Part shown: positions 34,115 through 42,246 of the stretch, piece after piece
How positions within the stretch are numbered: the first letter of the stretch is position 1
Layout: each line of letters opens with the position of its first letter
NCBI RefSeq assembly: GCF_046292825.1
Contig: NZ_JBKBQG010000011.1
Location: 37,406-101,405, forward strand
Direction of reading: 5' to 3'
Source: Salinarimonas sp046292825
GTDB lineage: Bacteria > Pseudomonadota > Alphaproteobacteria > Rhizobiales > Beijerinckiaceae
DNA length: 64,000 nt
Notes under the pieces: generated by a model
What the model was told of the DNA's origin: nothing
Seen by the model: only the letters and a program-made list of their open reading frames with translations
Database searches by the model: none
Program-made: the position numbers and the translations under genes

Positions 34115-34139
34115 GCCGTGTCCTCGCTTCGGACACGGC
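34115..34139 (-). promoter_or_regulatory. Leader hairpin of GQTGQ protein gene
   Basis: GCCGTGTCC and GGACACGGC form a perfect 9-bp stem with a 7-nt loop, 54 bp upstream of the start codon. It has no T-tract, so it is more likely a 5' UTR structure or a protein site than a terminator. Nothing else is recognised in 34061-34329. Confidence 0.35.
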
Positions 34140-34329
34140 GACCGCAAAAGTCTTCCCACGGGGAGGGGTTCCGATTTTTCGGGCGCGTGCGGCTCACTTT
34201 CGCCGATCTCAGGAGTCCTGTCCTGAGCTTTCGCGCGAATCCTAACGCGGCAGGAGCGCGGGCGTTCCGGGCTCGCTCGTGGACCCCTCGGCTGGACCCC
34301 TCGGCGCGGCTTCGCCGTTCTCCCCCGCG

Positions 34330-35649
34330 ATGGACACGGCTCTCGCGAACCTTCTCGAATGGATCGGAGCGGCGCTCGCCGCGCTCGCGCGGGCGGCACT
34401 CGCCTATCTCGGCGAGCCGACGGTGCTCGCCGAACTCGTCGCGCTCGCAGCCCTCGCGCTCGCCGGGCTCGCCCTCGGGCGGCGCGCGGAGGCGCGGCTC
34501 GAGCCGCGGGTGCGGGAGATCCGCGGCGATCCGCGGCTCATCCGCATCGCCGCGATCCTCCTGCGGCGCACGCCGGCGATGATCGCCGCGGCCTGCCTCT
34601 GGGCGGGATCGATCGCAGCGCGCCTCCTCGTCCCGCCGCCGACCGGAGACCTCCTCCTCGTGGCCGCCTGGCTGACGACCGCCTGGGTCGCGATCTCCGT
34701 CCTCGCGCGGCTCGTGCGCAACCGCACGCTGGGGCGTCTCCTCGCCTATGCCGCCTGGACGCTGATCGCGCTGCAGATCACCGGGCTCTGGGGCGGCGTG
34801 CGGGCGGGGCTTGCGCGCGCGGCGATCGATGTCGGCGAGACGCGGGTCTCCGCCCTGTTCATCCTGGAGGGCCTCCTCGTCGCGGCGATCGCGATCTGGC
34901 TCGCCTTGATGGCGGGGCGGGTGCTCGAGGCCTGGCTCGCGCGCAATCGCGACGTGACGCCGGGCCTGCGGGTGCTCCTCGGCAAGGTCGCGCGCATCGT
35001 CCTCGTCGCGATCGCCGGCCTCGTCGCGCTCACCGCGATGGGCATCGACGTCACCGCGCTGACCGTGTTCACCGGCGCGCTCGGGGTGGGCCTCGGCTTC
35101 GGCCTGCAGAAGGTCGTCTCGAACTATCTCAGCGGCATCATCATCCTCGCCGACCGGTCGATCAAACCCGGCGACATCGTCTCGCTCGGCGAGAAGATCG
35201 GTCTCGTGCGCTCGATCCGGGCGCGCTTCGTCTCGATCGTGACGCGAGACGGCGTCGAATATCTGATCCCCAACGAGGACTTCGTCACGAACCGGGTCGT
35301 GAACTGGTCCTTCACCGACAACCTCGTGCGCATCGACGTGACCTTCGGCGTCTCCTACGACAGCGATCCGCATCTCGTGCGGCGCATCGCCGTCGAGATC
35401 GCGCGGGCGACGCCGCGGGTCGAGGCGAGCCCGGCGCCCGTCTGCCACATCGAGGCCTTCGGCTCGTCCTCGCTCGATTTCCTCCTGCGCTTCTGGATCC
35501 ACGATCCGCACGAGGGCCTCGCCAATGTGCGCGGGGCGGTGCTGATCGGGCTGTGGGACGCGTTCAAGGAGGCGGGAATCAAGATCCCCTACCCGCATCG
35601 CGAGGTCATCCTGCGCGCGAGCGAGGGCGAGGGGAGGCCGCGCCTCTGA
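34330..35649 (+). CDS. MscS-family mechanosensitive ion channel
   Basis: 439 aa from the ATG at 34330 (a GTG 17 codons upstream is possible). Inner-membrane channel opened by tension. About five to six membrane segments in residues 1-270, then the MscS pore helix: ALTVFTGALGVGLGFGLQKVVSNYLSG, with the Gly/Ala pattern of TM3. The beta domain follows (DRSIKPGDIVSLGEKIGLVRSI) with the conserved IPNEDFVTNRVVNWSF, then the C-terminal alpha/beta domain. Larger than E. coli MscS (286 aa) because of extra N-terminal helices. Stands alone. Confidence 0.92.
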   Translation: MDTALANLLEWIGAALAALARAALAYLGEPTVLAELVALAALALAGLALGRRAEARLEPRVREIRGDPRLIRIAAILLRRTPAMIAAACLWAGSIAARLLVPPPTGDLLLVAAWLTTAWVAISVLARLVRNRTLGRLLAYAAWTLIALQITGLWGGVRAGLARAAIDVGETRVSALFILEGLLVAAIAIWLALMAGRVLEAWLARNRDVTPGLRVLLGKVARIVLVAIAGLVALTAMGIDVTALTVFTGALGVGLGFGLQKVVSNYLSGIIILADRSIKPGDIVSLGEKIGLVRSIRARFVSIVTRDGVEYLIPNEDFVTNRVVNWSFTDNLVRIDVTFGVSYDSDPHLVRRIAVEIARATPRVEASPAPVCHIEAFGSSSLDFLLRFWIHDPHEGLANVRGAVLIGLWDAFKEAGIKIPYPHREVILRASEGEGRPRL

Positions 35650-35807
35650 CCGGCGCGCGATGCGCATTTTCCCCTGTGGCAGACGGTCGCGCCCCGCTGT
35701 ATCGTGCCCGTACGGAACGTCCGCGTCTCGGAACGACGATCGGCGCGGGCGTGACCGTGGTCGCGTGCCCGGACCGGATGTCCGGGCCGCTTTCTTCGGG
35801 GGCAGAC

Positions 35808-36269
35808 ATGAACCGCGTCGGTATCCTCGCGGCCATCCTCGGCGTGACGTGCCTCGTCGCGTTGCCGGGAAGCGCGCAGAACTTCAACCGCAATCCCGCT
35901 TTCGGGACGCACGATCTCGCAGCCGGCTTCGAGCCGGATCCCTACCGCATCGACGTCCGCGCCGGCGGCAGCCGCGACGCGTCGACCCTCGGGTCTGCCT
36001 GCAGCGGATCGATCGCGGATGCGCCGGACGTGCGCATCAATTACCGCGCGGGCGATTTCCCGCTCAGCTTCACCGTCCGCTCGCGGGTCGACACGACGCT
36101 CGTCGTGAACGATCCGAACGGGCGCTGGTATTGCGACGACGACAGCGCGGGCGATCTCGACCCGATGCTGCGCTTCGAGAAGCCGCTCTCGGGTCAGTAC
36201 GACGTCTGGATCGGCCATTTCGACGGCGGCAGCGGGCGGCCCGCGCAGCTGATCGTCACCGAGTATTGA
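35808..36269 (+). CDS. Small secreted beta-rich protein
   Basis: 153 aa. Signal peptide MNRVGILAAILGVTCLVALPGSAQ. The mature part is a small beta-sandwich-like domain with the pattern TLVVNDPNGRWYCDDDSAGDLDPMLRF...GQYDVWIGHFDGG, which is seen in secreted proteins of alphaproteobacteria and resembles pre-peptidase C-terminal (PPC-like) domains. The acidic DDDSAGDLD run could bind calcium. Function unknown. Its 3' end overlaps the convergent small gene at 36256 by 14 bp. Confidence 0.75.
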   Translation: MNRVGILAAILGVTCLVALPGSAQNFNRNPAFGTHDLAAGFEPDPYRIDVRAGGSRDASTLGSACSGSIADAPDVRINYRAGDFPLSFTVRSRVDTTLVVNDPNGRWYCDDDSAGDLDPMLRFEKPLSGQYDVWIGHFDGGSGRPAQLIVTEY

Positions 36270-36663
36270 CCCCGCCGGTGCCGTTGCGCCCGCTCGTTTG
36301 CGGGCGCGCGGCGCCGATCGCGCGCGGGCGCTCGGGCAGCGCGCGGGTCCCGCAATCGGAGCGGCGGCCGATGCGCGGCTCGCCCGTGCGCACCCGCCGC
36401 ACGGCGAGATTGTGGAGAAGGTAATAGCCGACGAGGCGCACGCCCGCGGCGGCCGCCCGCATGTCGAACCCCGGCAGCGCCCGGCTCGGTTCCGCGATGC
36501 GCCCGCGATAGAGCCACGCATCGCCGAGGAAAGCCGGCACCGCGCGATCCTCGGGGACCGCGCAGACGAGATCCGGCATGTCCTCGCGCGAGAACAGGTT
36601 GTAGACGACGCCGCAAGGGCGTCTCGCCTGCGCGCTCGTGCGCGCCGGTAAGCGATGTCTCAA
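36256..36663 (-). CDS. Conserved-looking hypothetical protein, TTG start
   Basis: About 135 aa. The start is taken as TTG at 36663 because AGGGAGA lies 6 nt upstream; no suitable ATG is present. Residues about 18-80 look like a folded domain (VVYNLFSREDMPDLVCAVPE, VPAFLGDAWLYRGRI, GVRLVGYYLLHNLAV), then a basic, probably disordered tail. Not recognised. No operon partners. The region upstream, 36664-36900, shows nothing I can assign. Confidence 0.5.
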   Translation of the reverse strand: MRHRLPARTSAQARRPCGVVYNLFSREDMPDLVCAVPEDRAVPAFLGDAWLYRGRIAEPSRALPGFDMRAAAAGVRLVGYYLLHNLAVRRVRTGEPRIGRRSDCGTRALPERPRAIGAARPQTSGRNGTGGVNTR

Positions 36664-36900
36664 GGCCCGTCTCCCTGATCGGCGAAGGTCGTCGCCCCGC
36701 CATGGGACGCGCCTCCGATCTCGTTGTCGTTGTGTCTCGCCGATCCGCTCGGCATTCGGATCGTCCCGGGGACGGTGCCCGTGGACGGCGTCGCCTGCGT
36801 TGACGCAGATCATGGCGCGGCGCGCGGGACGGTGCGCGAGGGCGCGGGTCGCGAAAGTAAGGCGGCTGCGGGCGCCGCGCGCCCGCGATCAGCAGAGCGA

Positions 36901-37011
36901 TCAGCTCCCCGTCGCGATCAGCGCGAGCATGCCGATCATCGTGACGAACACGCCGAGCGAGGCGATCTCGGCGGCGGCTTCGAGGAGCGGGCGCAGGAGG
37001 GTTGCAAGCAT
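36901..37011 (-). CDS. 36-residue membrane peptide downstream of a LexA-like box
   Basis: ATG at 37009-37011 with GGGAG 9 nt upstream. After a short N-terminal helix with one Arg and two Glu (MLATLLRPLLEAAAEIA) a strongly hydrophobic segment follows (GVFVTMIGMLALIATGS), so a single inner-membrane helix is expected. An alphaproteobacterial LexA-type box lies about 93 bp upstream. In Caulobacter, SidA is an SOS-induced 29-residue inner-membrane division inhibitor; in E. coli, TisB is an SOS-induced 29-residue membrane toxin. By analogy this could be an SOS membrane effector, but no sequence similarity is claimed. Confidence 0.5.
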   Translation of the reverse strand: MLATLLRPLLEAAAEIASLGVFVTMIGMLALIATGS

Positions 37012-37103
37012 GGCGGAGAACTCCCGGAACGGCTTCGACGACGCCCCGATCGGGACGATCCCGACTCAGCGGCGATGAGCCCTCGTCGAGACCGTTCTAG
37101 TTT

Positions 37104-37118
37104 GTTCCATATTCGTTC
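37104..37118. promoter_or_regulatory. LexA-type box GTTC-N7-GTTC
   Basis: GTTC CATATTC GTTC, an exact match to the alphaproteobacterial LexA consensus GTTC-N7-GTTC. Further GTTC words lie at 37094-37097 and 37128-37131, and TTTGTTCC/GGAACAAA (37101-37108 and 37119-37126) also form inverted arms. It lies in an AT-richer patch suited to a promoter, upstream of the peptide gene at 36901-37011. The convergent pyrG end lies on the other side, so the small peptide is the only obvious target. Confidence 0.55.
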
Positions 37119-37244
37119 GGAACAAAAGTTCTCTTTTCGTGCTCGCTTCCGTCAAGGTTAATGGACAGGCCGGAGGAGCCGAGCGGCCCGTCTTTCCGGG
37201 GCCCGGACCGCCGGCGTCTCGGAAAAGGGAGAAGTATCGGCCCC

Positions 37245-38873
37245 TCAGACGAGCCGCGATTGTTCGAGCGCGGCGCGCACGAAGCTCTGGAAGAGCGGGT
37301 GGGGCTCGAAGGGGCGCGATTTCAGTTCCGGGTGGAACTGCACGCCGACGAACCAGGGATGGTCCGTGCGCTCGACGATCTCGGGCAGGAGGCCGTCCGG
37401 GGAGAGGCCGCAGAAGCGCAGGCCCGCCTCCTCCAGCCGCTCGCGATAGCCCATATTGACCTCGTAGCGGTGGCGGTGGCGCTCCTCGATCTCGCGGGCG
37501 CCGTAGATCTCCGCGACGCGGCAGCCCTCGACCAGCATCGCCGGATAGGCGCCGAGCCGCATCGTCCCGCCGAGATCGCCCGCGGCCGCGCGCCGCTCGA
37601 GCTCGTTGCCGCGCATCCATTCGGTCATGAGGCCGACGATCGGCTCGGGCGTCGGGCCGAACTCGGTCGAGCCCGCCTTCTCGATGCCAGCGAGCGAGCG
37701 CGCGCTCTCGATCACCGCCATCTGCATGCCGAAGCAGATGCCGAAATAGGGGATGTTGCGCTCGCGCGCGAAGCGCACCGCGGCGATCTTGCCCTCGGCG
37801 CCGCGCTGGCCGAAGCCGCCCGGCACGAGGATGCCGTTGACGCCCTCGAGATAGGGCGCGGGGTCGGAGCGCTCGAAGATCTCGCTCTCGATCCAGTCGA
37901 GATTGACCTTCACACGGTTGGCGATGCCACCGTGGGTCAGCGCCTCGATGAGCGACTTGTAGGCGTCCTTGAGGCCCGTGTACTTGCCGACGATCGCGAT
38001 CGTGACCTCGCCCTCGGGGTTCTTCACGCGCTCGACGATGTCCGTCCAGCGCGAGAGATCGGGCTCCCCGCCCTCGTCGAGGCCGAAGGCCGCGAGCACT
38101 TCGCGGTCGAGGCCCTCCGCGTGGTAGGAGAGCGGCACCTCGTAGATCGTGTCGACGTCGCGCGCCTCGATCACGGCGGTCTCGCGCACGTTGCAGAAGA
38201 GCGCGAGCTTGCGGCGCTCGTCGGCGGGGATCGGGCGGTCGCAGCGGCACAGGAGGATGTCGGGCTGGATGCCGATCGAGCGCAGCTCGGCGACCGAGTG
38301 CTGAGTGGGCTTCGTCTTCAGCTCGCCGGCGGAGGGGATGTAGGGCAGCAGCGTCAGGTGGATGTAGATCGCCTGGCCGCGCGGCAGATCGTTGCCGAGC
38401 TGGCGGATCGCCTCGAAGAAGGGCAGGCCCTCGATGTCGCCCACCGTGCCGCCGATCTCGACGAGCACGAAATCGTAGCCCTCATTGCCGGAGACGACGA
38501 AATCCTTGATCGCGTTCGTGACGTGCGGGATCACCTGGATCGTCGCGCCGAGATAATCGCCGCGGCGCTCCTTGGTGATGATGTCGAGATAGATGCGGCC
38601 CGTGGTGATGTTGTCCTGACGGGTCGCCGGCACGCCGGTGAAGCGCTCGTAATGGCCGAGATCGAGGTCGGTCTCCGCGCCGTCGTCCGTGACGAAGACC
38701 TCGCCGTGCTGATACGGGCTCATCGTGCCCGGATCGACGTTGAGATAGGGATCGAGCTTGCGCAGGCGGACCTTGTAGCCGCGCGCCTGCAGGACGGCCG
38801 CGAGCGCCGCCGAAGCGAGGCCCTTGCCGAGAGACGACACCACGCCGCCGGTGATGAAAACGTACCGCGTCAT
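37245..38873 (-). CDS. pyrG: CTP synthase
   Basis: 542 aa. Makes CTP from UTP, ATP and glutamine. The N-terminal amidoligase domain starts MTRYVFITGGVVSSLGKGLASAAL, with the P-loop-like GGVVSSLGKG. The C-terminal class I glutamine amidotransferase domain has the nucleophile Cys in PYFGICFGMQMAV and His/Glu in GVQFHPELKS. Length and motifs are standard. Downstream of secG on the same strand (149-bp gap with a hairpin), an order common in alphaproteobacteria. Confidence 0.97.
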   Translation of the reverse strand: MTRYVFITGGVVSSLGKGLASAALAAVLQARGYKVRLRKLDPYLNVDPGTMSPYQHGEVFVTDDGAETDLDLGHYERFTGVPATRQDNITTGRIYLDIITKERRGDYLGATIQVIPHVTNAIKDFVVSGNEGYDFVLVEIGGTVGDIEGLPFFEAIRQLGNDLPRGQAIYIHLTLLPYIPSAGELKTKPTQHSVAELRSIGIQPDILLCRCDRPIPADERRKLALFCNVRETAVIEARDVDTIYEVPLSYHAEGLDREVLAAFGLDEGGEPDLSRWTDIVERVKNPEGEVTIAIVGKYTGLKDAYKSLIEALTHGGIANRVKVNLDWIESEIFERSDPAPYLEGVNGILVPGGFGQRGAEGKIAAVRFARERNIPYFGICFGMQMAVIESARSLAGIEKAGSTEFGPTPEPIVGLMTEWMRGNELERRAAAGDLGGTMRLGAYPAMLVEGCRVAEIYGAREIEERHRHRYEVNMGYRERLEEAGLRFCGLSPDGLLPEIVERTDHPWFVGVQFHPELKSRPFEPHPLFQSFVRAALEQSRLV

Positions 38874-38973
38874 GGACCTTGATCCCTAATGCGCGCCGCG
38901 CGATTCGCAAGAGGGAATCGCGTTCGGGCGTGTCGTTCCACAGGATGAGGGGCTCGCCTGCGCACGCAAGCGA

Positions 38974-38997
38974 GAAGGGCCGGTCTCCCGGCCCTTC
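38974..38997 (-). terminator. Strong hairpin between secG and pyrG
   Basis: Perfect 10-bp stem GAAGGGCCGG/CCGGCCCTTC with a TCTC loop, 26 bp after the secG stop. There is no real T-tract, so it may be an attenuator, an RNA-processing site or a weak terminator between secG and pyrG. Confidence 0.5.
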
Positions 38998-39022
38998 GAG
39001 ACGTCTCGATGCGGCCCGTCGC

Positions 39023-39421
39023 TCAGCGCGATTGCGGGACCTGGGGAGCGCCGTTGTTCTGCGCCGGGCCCTGCATCTGCTGGAGCTGCTCGAGCACGCC
39101 CGGCCCGGTCGGCGGCGCCACCGGATCGGCGCCCGGCTGCACCGGCGGCGAGGAGAGCGGCATCGTGTCGAACACGGAGGTCGGCGCCCGCGCCGAGCCC
39201 GCCATGATCGCGAGCCCGAGGCTCGTCGCGAAGAACAGAGCGGCGAGGATCGCCGTCGTGCGCGTCAGCGCGCTCGCCTGGCCGCGACCGGTCATGAAGC
39301 CGCCGGCCGCCGACGACCCGCCCCCCATGCCGAGCCCGCCGCCCTCCGAGCGCTGCAGGAGCACCACGCCGACGAGCGCGAGCACGATGACCAGATGGAT
39401 GATGATCAGGATGGTCTGCAT
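39023..39421 (-). CDS. secG: Protein-export membrane protein SecG
   Basis: 132 aa from MQTILIIIHLVI. Subunit of the SecYEG translocon. Two membrane segments (residues about 3-23 and 52-75) flank the conserved cytoplasmic loop LLQRSEGGGLGMGGG. A Pro/Gln-rich C-terminal tail of about 55 residues (QLQQMQGPAQ) is typical of alphaproteobacterial SecG. A longer reading from 39460 is possible but adds non-conserved residues. No clear ribosome site is seen. Confidence 0.93.
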   Translation of the reverse strand: MQTILIIIHLVIVLALVGVVLLQRSEGGGLGMGGGSSAAGGFMTGRGQASALTRTTAILAALFFATSLGLAIMAGSARAPTSVFDTMPLSSPPVQPGADPVAPPTGPGVLEQLQQMQGPAQNNGAPQVPQSR

Positions 39422-39553
39422 CACAAAAGCCCAGAGCGGCCCGCGCCGCTCGCGTTCCACGTTGGCCAGAGCTCTAGCACGAGCCCCGCGGCTATTCCAA
39501 GGCGAAAAGCCGAAGCGACGGATGTGGGGGCGGGGAGGGGGGCGGGCAAGGGG

Positions 39554-40177
39554 TCAATGAAAGCGCGCACCTGCGATCATCGCTATAGCGAGGATCAACA
39601 TCACACCAGCCAGGCGGGCGACCGTGCGCCTGCGGCTGGCGCTAGTCACCCATCGTTTACTCCCGGCATGCGCAGACAGGCCGGCGGCGCAGTAGATCAC
39701 GAGGCACAGGAAGCTCGTCGTGGAGCCGAGTATCAACGCCTGCCGCCACAGCGCGCCCCCGGCCGGAACGATGAATTGCGGCAAGATCGAAAAGTAGAAG
39801 AGAATTCCCTTCGGGTTAAGTGCGCTTGTCGCCACGCCGAAAAGGAAATCGCCGCTTTTCGACGCGGTCGAGTTGGGCGCTCCCTCCGGCATCATCCCGT
39901 CCGCCCGGAACAGCCGCCACGCTAGATAAGTCAAATAGGCGAGGCCGCAAATCTGAACGACGCGGAAAACGGTCTCATCGAGCGCGAAGAGAACTCCAAC
40001 GCCGACCGCGACAAGGCCCGTGAACAGCAAGTAACCCGCTGCGATACCCGCTGATGCATATAGTGCGCCCGACCTGCCGTGCACGAGCGATCGTCCGACG
40101 ACGTAAAGCATATCCGGTCCAGGAACAACGATCAGGCTGATGACGAGAACTAAGAAGACAAAGAATTCCGGCTGCAT
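39554..40177 (-). CDS. LysE/RhtB-family amino-acid exporter
   Basis: 207 aa. Inner-membrane exporter with six predicted segments. The family signature is at the N-terminus: FLVLVISLIVVPGPDMLYVVGRSL (conserved PGP). A second conserved region is SALNPKGILFYFSILPQFI. It lies 20 bp downstream of the radical SAM gene on the same strand, so the two are very likely one operon, and a divergent Lrp/AsnC gene follows that. Lrp-type regulators often control LysE exporters. Substrate unknown; the operon suggests an amino-acid-like product or intermediate. Confidence 0.92.
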   Translation of the reverse strand: MQPEFFVFLVLVISLIVVPGPDMLYVVGRSLVHGRSGALYASAGIAAGYLLFTGLVAVGVGVLFALDETVFRVVQICGLAYLTYLAWRLFRADGMMPEGAPNSTASKSGDFLFGVATSALNPKGILFYFSILPQFIVPAGGALWRQALILGSTTSFLCLVIYCAAGLSAHAGSKRWVTSASRRRTVARLAGVMLILAIAMIAGARFH

Positions 40178-40197
40178 TTGAGAACCCTCGTTCTAGA

Positions 40198-41634
40198 TCA
40201 CGCGTAGGAGTAAGTGCCGGTCTTCATGCCGAAGGTCACGGCAGGGTCGATCGATCTCACCGCAGCCAACCGTCTATCGAATAGTTGCATCGCTGTTAGA
40301 CTGTGACCGTCATAGATCGGAAAATAGAAATTCCACCCTTCAGGAAACTCATCGACGTGGAAGTTTGTTTTCATGCCACGAAAAAAAGCAATAGGAATTA
40401 AGTGGAAAATCGAGTATCGAGCTTTTGTGTGATATCTTCCGACAATAGCCTTTATCTCCTTGTACCCCTTCTCTATAGAGATGAAGCTATCCTCGGTAGC
40501 GTCAGGTCCAAGTACGACGCCGAAGTTGATCTCTCTCAGGCCCTGTCCTAGAATAGCATTGATGATCCTATTTGTAATTTCTTGTGACTTAAGTTTCTTG
40601 TATTTGTCTCTATGCTCGAAGCTCTCTAGTGGAACAAAGAGTCTGTAGGCACCAACGTGGGTGCCTTTGCGTTCATCATAGTTGCTTTGGAAAAGGGCGC
40701 GTATCATCCCGTAGTCGATTTCGTCGCCTTTAGCGAAGCGTCCGATTTCAAGTCCGTTCGGAAATTCCCAAGCGAATCCGCGTTCGTACAATATTGAAAA
40801 CAATTTCTCGATGTAATCACGTTTTAGTAATAGCAGGTTATCATCTGAAAAGTTCAGTGTCTTGATCCCATGCCTCTCGTAGTGATCAATCATTGACAGT
40901 GCAAGTTCGAAGTTCATCGACTCGAACTTCGTGCGCCTGCTTTCACAAAAATCGCACTCTCGAGGGCATCCGCGTGTGAAGTAGATGAAGCCCACTGGAG
41001 TGCTAACACCTTTCGGAACCGGGCCATCATGACTGTTAATGTACCGGTCCAGAGGCTCTAGTTTATTGAAGGCCGGTTTCGCGATATCTTCAAAGCTATG
41101 ACGATGCTCATTGACGACTCTTGGCGTCGTCCAATCGTTGTTTGAAAACTCAGAGGGGTTCACATCGCCGCGGAAGACAAGATTGGCACCGCACCCGATG
41201 TAAAATTGTGGGCGCACTTTTGCATCTGCTCCCCCAACTATTATCTTGATTTCCGGCTTCACCTCGCGGCAGTAAGATATCAGATCGCGGACAATTCCAG
41301 ATTCGTAAGTGAAGTGGTTGGAAAAACCGACAAGGTCCGAGTTCTCAATCGCCTGCCGGGCAAATTCGAAGGGGGCGCCGACACGCTTGATCAGTACATA
41401 TCGGTCGCCGAGATCAACAGTCTTGTATTCGAACTCATATTCTGAATCTTGTGCTCTCAGATCAACGATTTGAACATGATGGTCTGTCGTACTTTCGATG
41501 ATTGCAGCCACTCGGGCCAAGCTCACTGGCATCGTGTTGCGATACACGTTGCCGAGAATGATCCGCTCTTGTGGAGCGCCATGAGGAATGAGGCTGAACG
41601 AGGGGGTGGGATGATTAATCAACGTCATCAACAT
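40198..41634 (-). CDS. B12-binding-type radical SAM protein, unknown reaction
   Basis: 478 aa from the ATG at 41634 (GGAG 6 nt upstream; another ATG two codons later). Residues about 25-165 form an N-terminal Rossmann-like, cobalamin-binding-type domain (VSLARVAAIIE, HHVQIVDLRAQ, IKIIVGGADA); the classic DxHxxG cobalamin loop is not visible. The radical SAM core starts near 213, with the cluster motif Cys223-x3-Cys227-x2-Cys230 (CPRECDFC). The C-terminal about 180 residues are not assigned. GC content is clearly lower than the neighbours, a sign of transfer. Operon with the LysE exporter; divergent from an Lrp regulator. Could be a methylase or a C-C bond-forming enzyme; the reaction is unknown. 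Confidence 0.85.
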   Translation of the reverse strand: MLMTLINHPTPSFSLIPHGAPQERIILGNVYRNTMPVSLARVAAIIESTTDHHVQIVDLRAQDSEYEFEYKTVDLGDRYVLIKRVGAPFEFARQAIENSDLVGFSNHFTYESGIVRDLISYCREVKPEIKIIVGGADAKVRPQFYIGCGANLVFRGDVNPSEFSNNDWTTPRVVNEHRHSFEDIAKPAFNKLEPLDRYINSHDGPVPKGVSTPVGFIYFTRGCPRECDFCESRRTKFESMNFELALSMIDHYERHGIKTLNFSDDNLLLLKRDYIEKLFSILYERGFAWEFPNGLEIGRFAKGDEIDYGMIRALFQSNYDERKGTHVGAYRLFVPLESFEHRDKYKKLKSQEITNRIINAILGQGLREINFGVVLGPDATEDSFISIEKGYKEIKAIVGRYHTKARYSIFHLIPIAFFRGMKTNFHVDEFPEGWNFYFPIYDGHSLTAMQLFDRRLAAVRSIDPAVTFGMKTGTYSYA

Positions 41635-41707
41635 GAAGAGCTCCGTTCGTTGTCTAACGTGATCGCTATTCCACACGCGCGGTGAAGCTGGATCCCCACA
41701 CAAGATT

Positions 41708-41725
41708 GCATTACAGCTGAATTGC
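41708..41725. promoter_or_regulatory. Possible Lrp-type palindrome
   Basis: GCATTACAGCTGAATTGC, an imperfect 18-bp palindrome centred on CAGCTG, between the divergent radical SAM and Lrp/AsnC genes. Lrp/AsnC sites are often weak palindromes of about this size. Weak evidence. Confidence 0.3.
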
Positions 41726-41769
41726 TGCGCTGATGCACGCGAATGATTGTCGATGAGGAGCGGGGATCA

Positions 41770-42246
41770 ATGCGCCTGGACCGAAAGGATTTCGAGATTC
41801 TGCGCATTCTGCAGGAGGATGGGAGGACACCTAACAAGGTGATCGCTGCAGCAGTCGAGCTAGCGGGCTCGACGGTGCACGAGCGAATCAAGCGCCTCGA
41901 AGGAGCCGGCATCATCGGCCCCGGTGGCATCGAGCCGCATCCGGCGGCCTACGGCGTCGGGCTCGAGGCACTATTCCTCGTGACCTTGACCAAACACGAT
42001 CGGCAGGTCGTGGAGAGATTCATGTCAGAGGTCGCGCAGATCAACGAGGTGCGAGCGCTGTTCCTGATCTCCGGGCGCTACGATATCGTGGCCCACGTCG
42101 TCGTTCGCGATGTGGCGCACCTGCGCGATTTGGCTCTCGACGAGTTCACGAGCCGAGAAGGCGTCGAGCAGATCGAGACGGCGATCGTTTTCGAGAAGCG
42201 CCGGAATCGAGTGTTGTCGCCGTTGGTTCCCTCGGAGGGCTGCTGA
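41770..42246 (+). CDS. Lrp/AsnC-family transcriptional regulator
   Basis: 158 aa from MRLDRKDFE (ATG 41770, GAGGAGC upstream; another ATG 9 codons earlier is possible). An N-terminal winged HTH (LDRKDFEILRILQEDGRTPN, then STVHERIKRLEGAGII) and a C-terminal RAM effector domain (ALFLVTLTKHD, FLISGRYDIVAHVVVRD) are present. Divergent from the radical SAM-LysE operon, so it is the probable local regulator responding to an amino acid or related ligand. Its 3' end is overlapped on the other strand by the repeat-extended gene. Confidence 0.92.
   Translation: MRLDRKDFEILRILQEDGRTPNKVIAAAVELAGSTVHERIKRLEGAGIIGPGGIEPHPAAYGVGLEALFLVTLTKHDRQVVERFMSEVAQINEVRALFLISGRYDIVAHVVVRDVAHLRDLALDEFTSREGVEQIETAIVFEKRRNRVLSPLVPSEGC

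Noticed and set aside
33308..34582. Plus-strand open frame through the GQTGQ repeats (Leu/Ala-rich)
   Set aside because: The minus-strand frame has a signal peptide, ribosome site and a non-repetitive domain; the plus-strand frame runs into the MscS gene out of frame.
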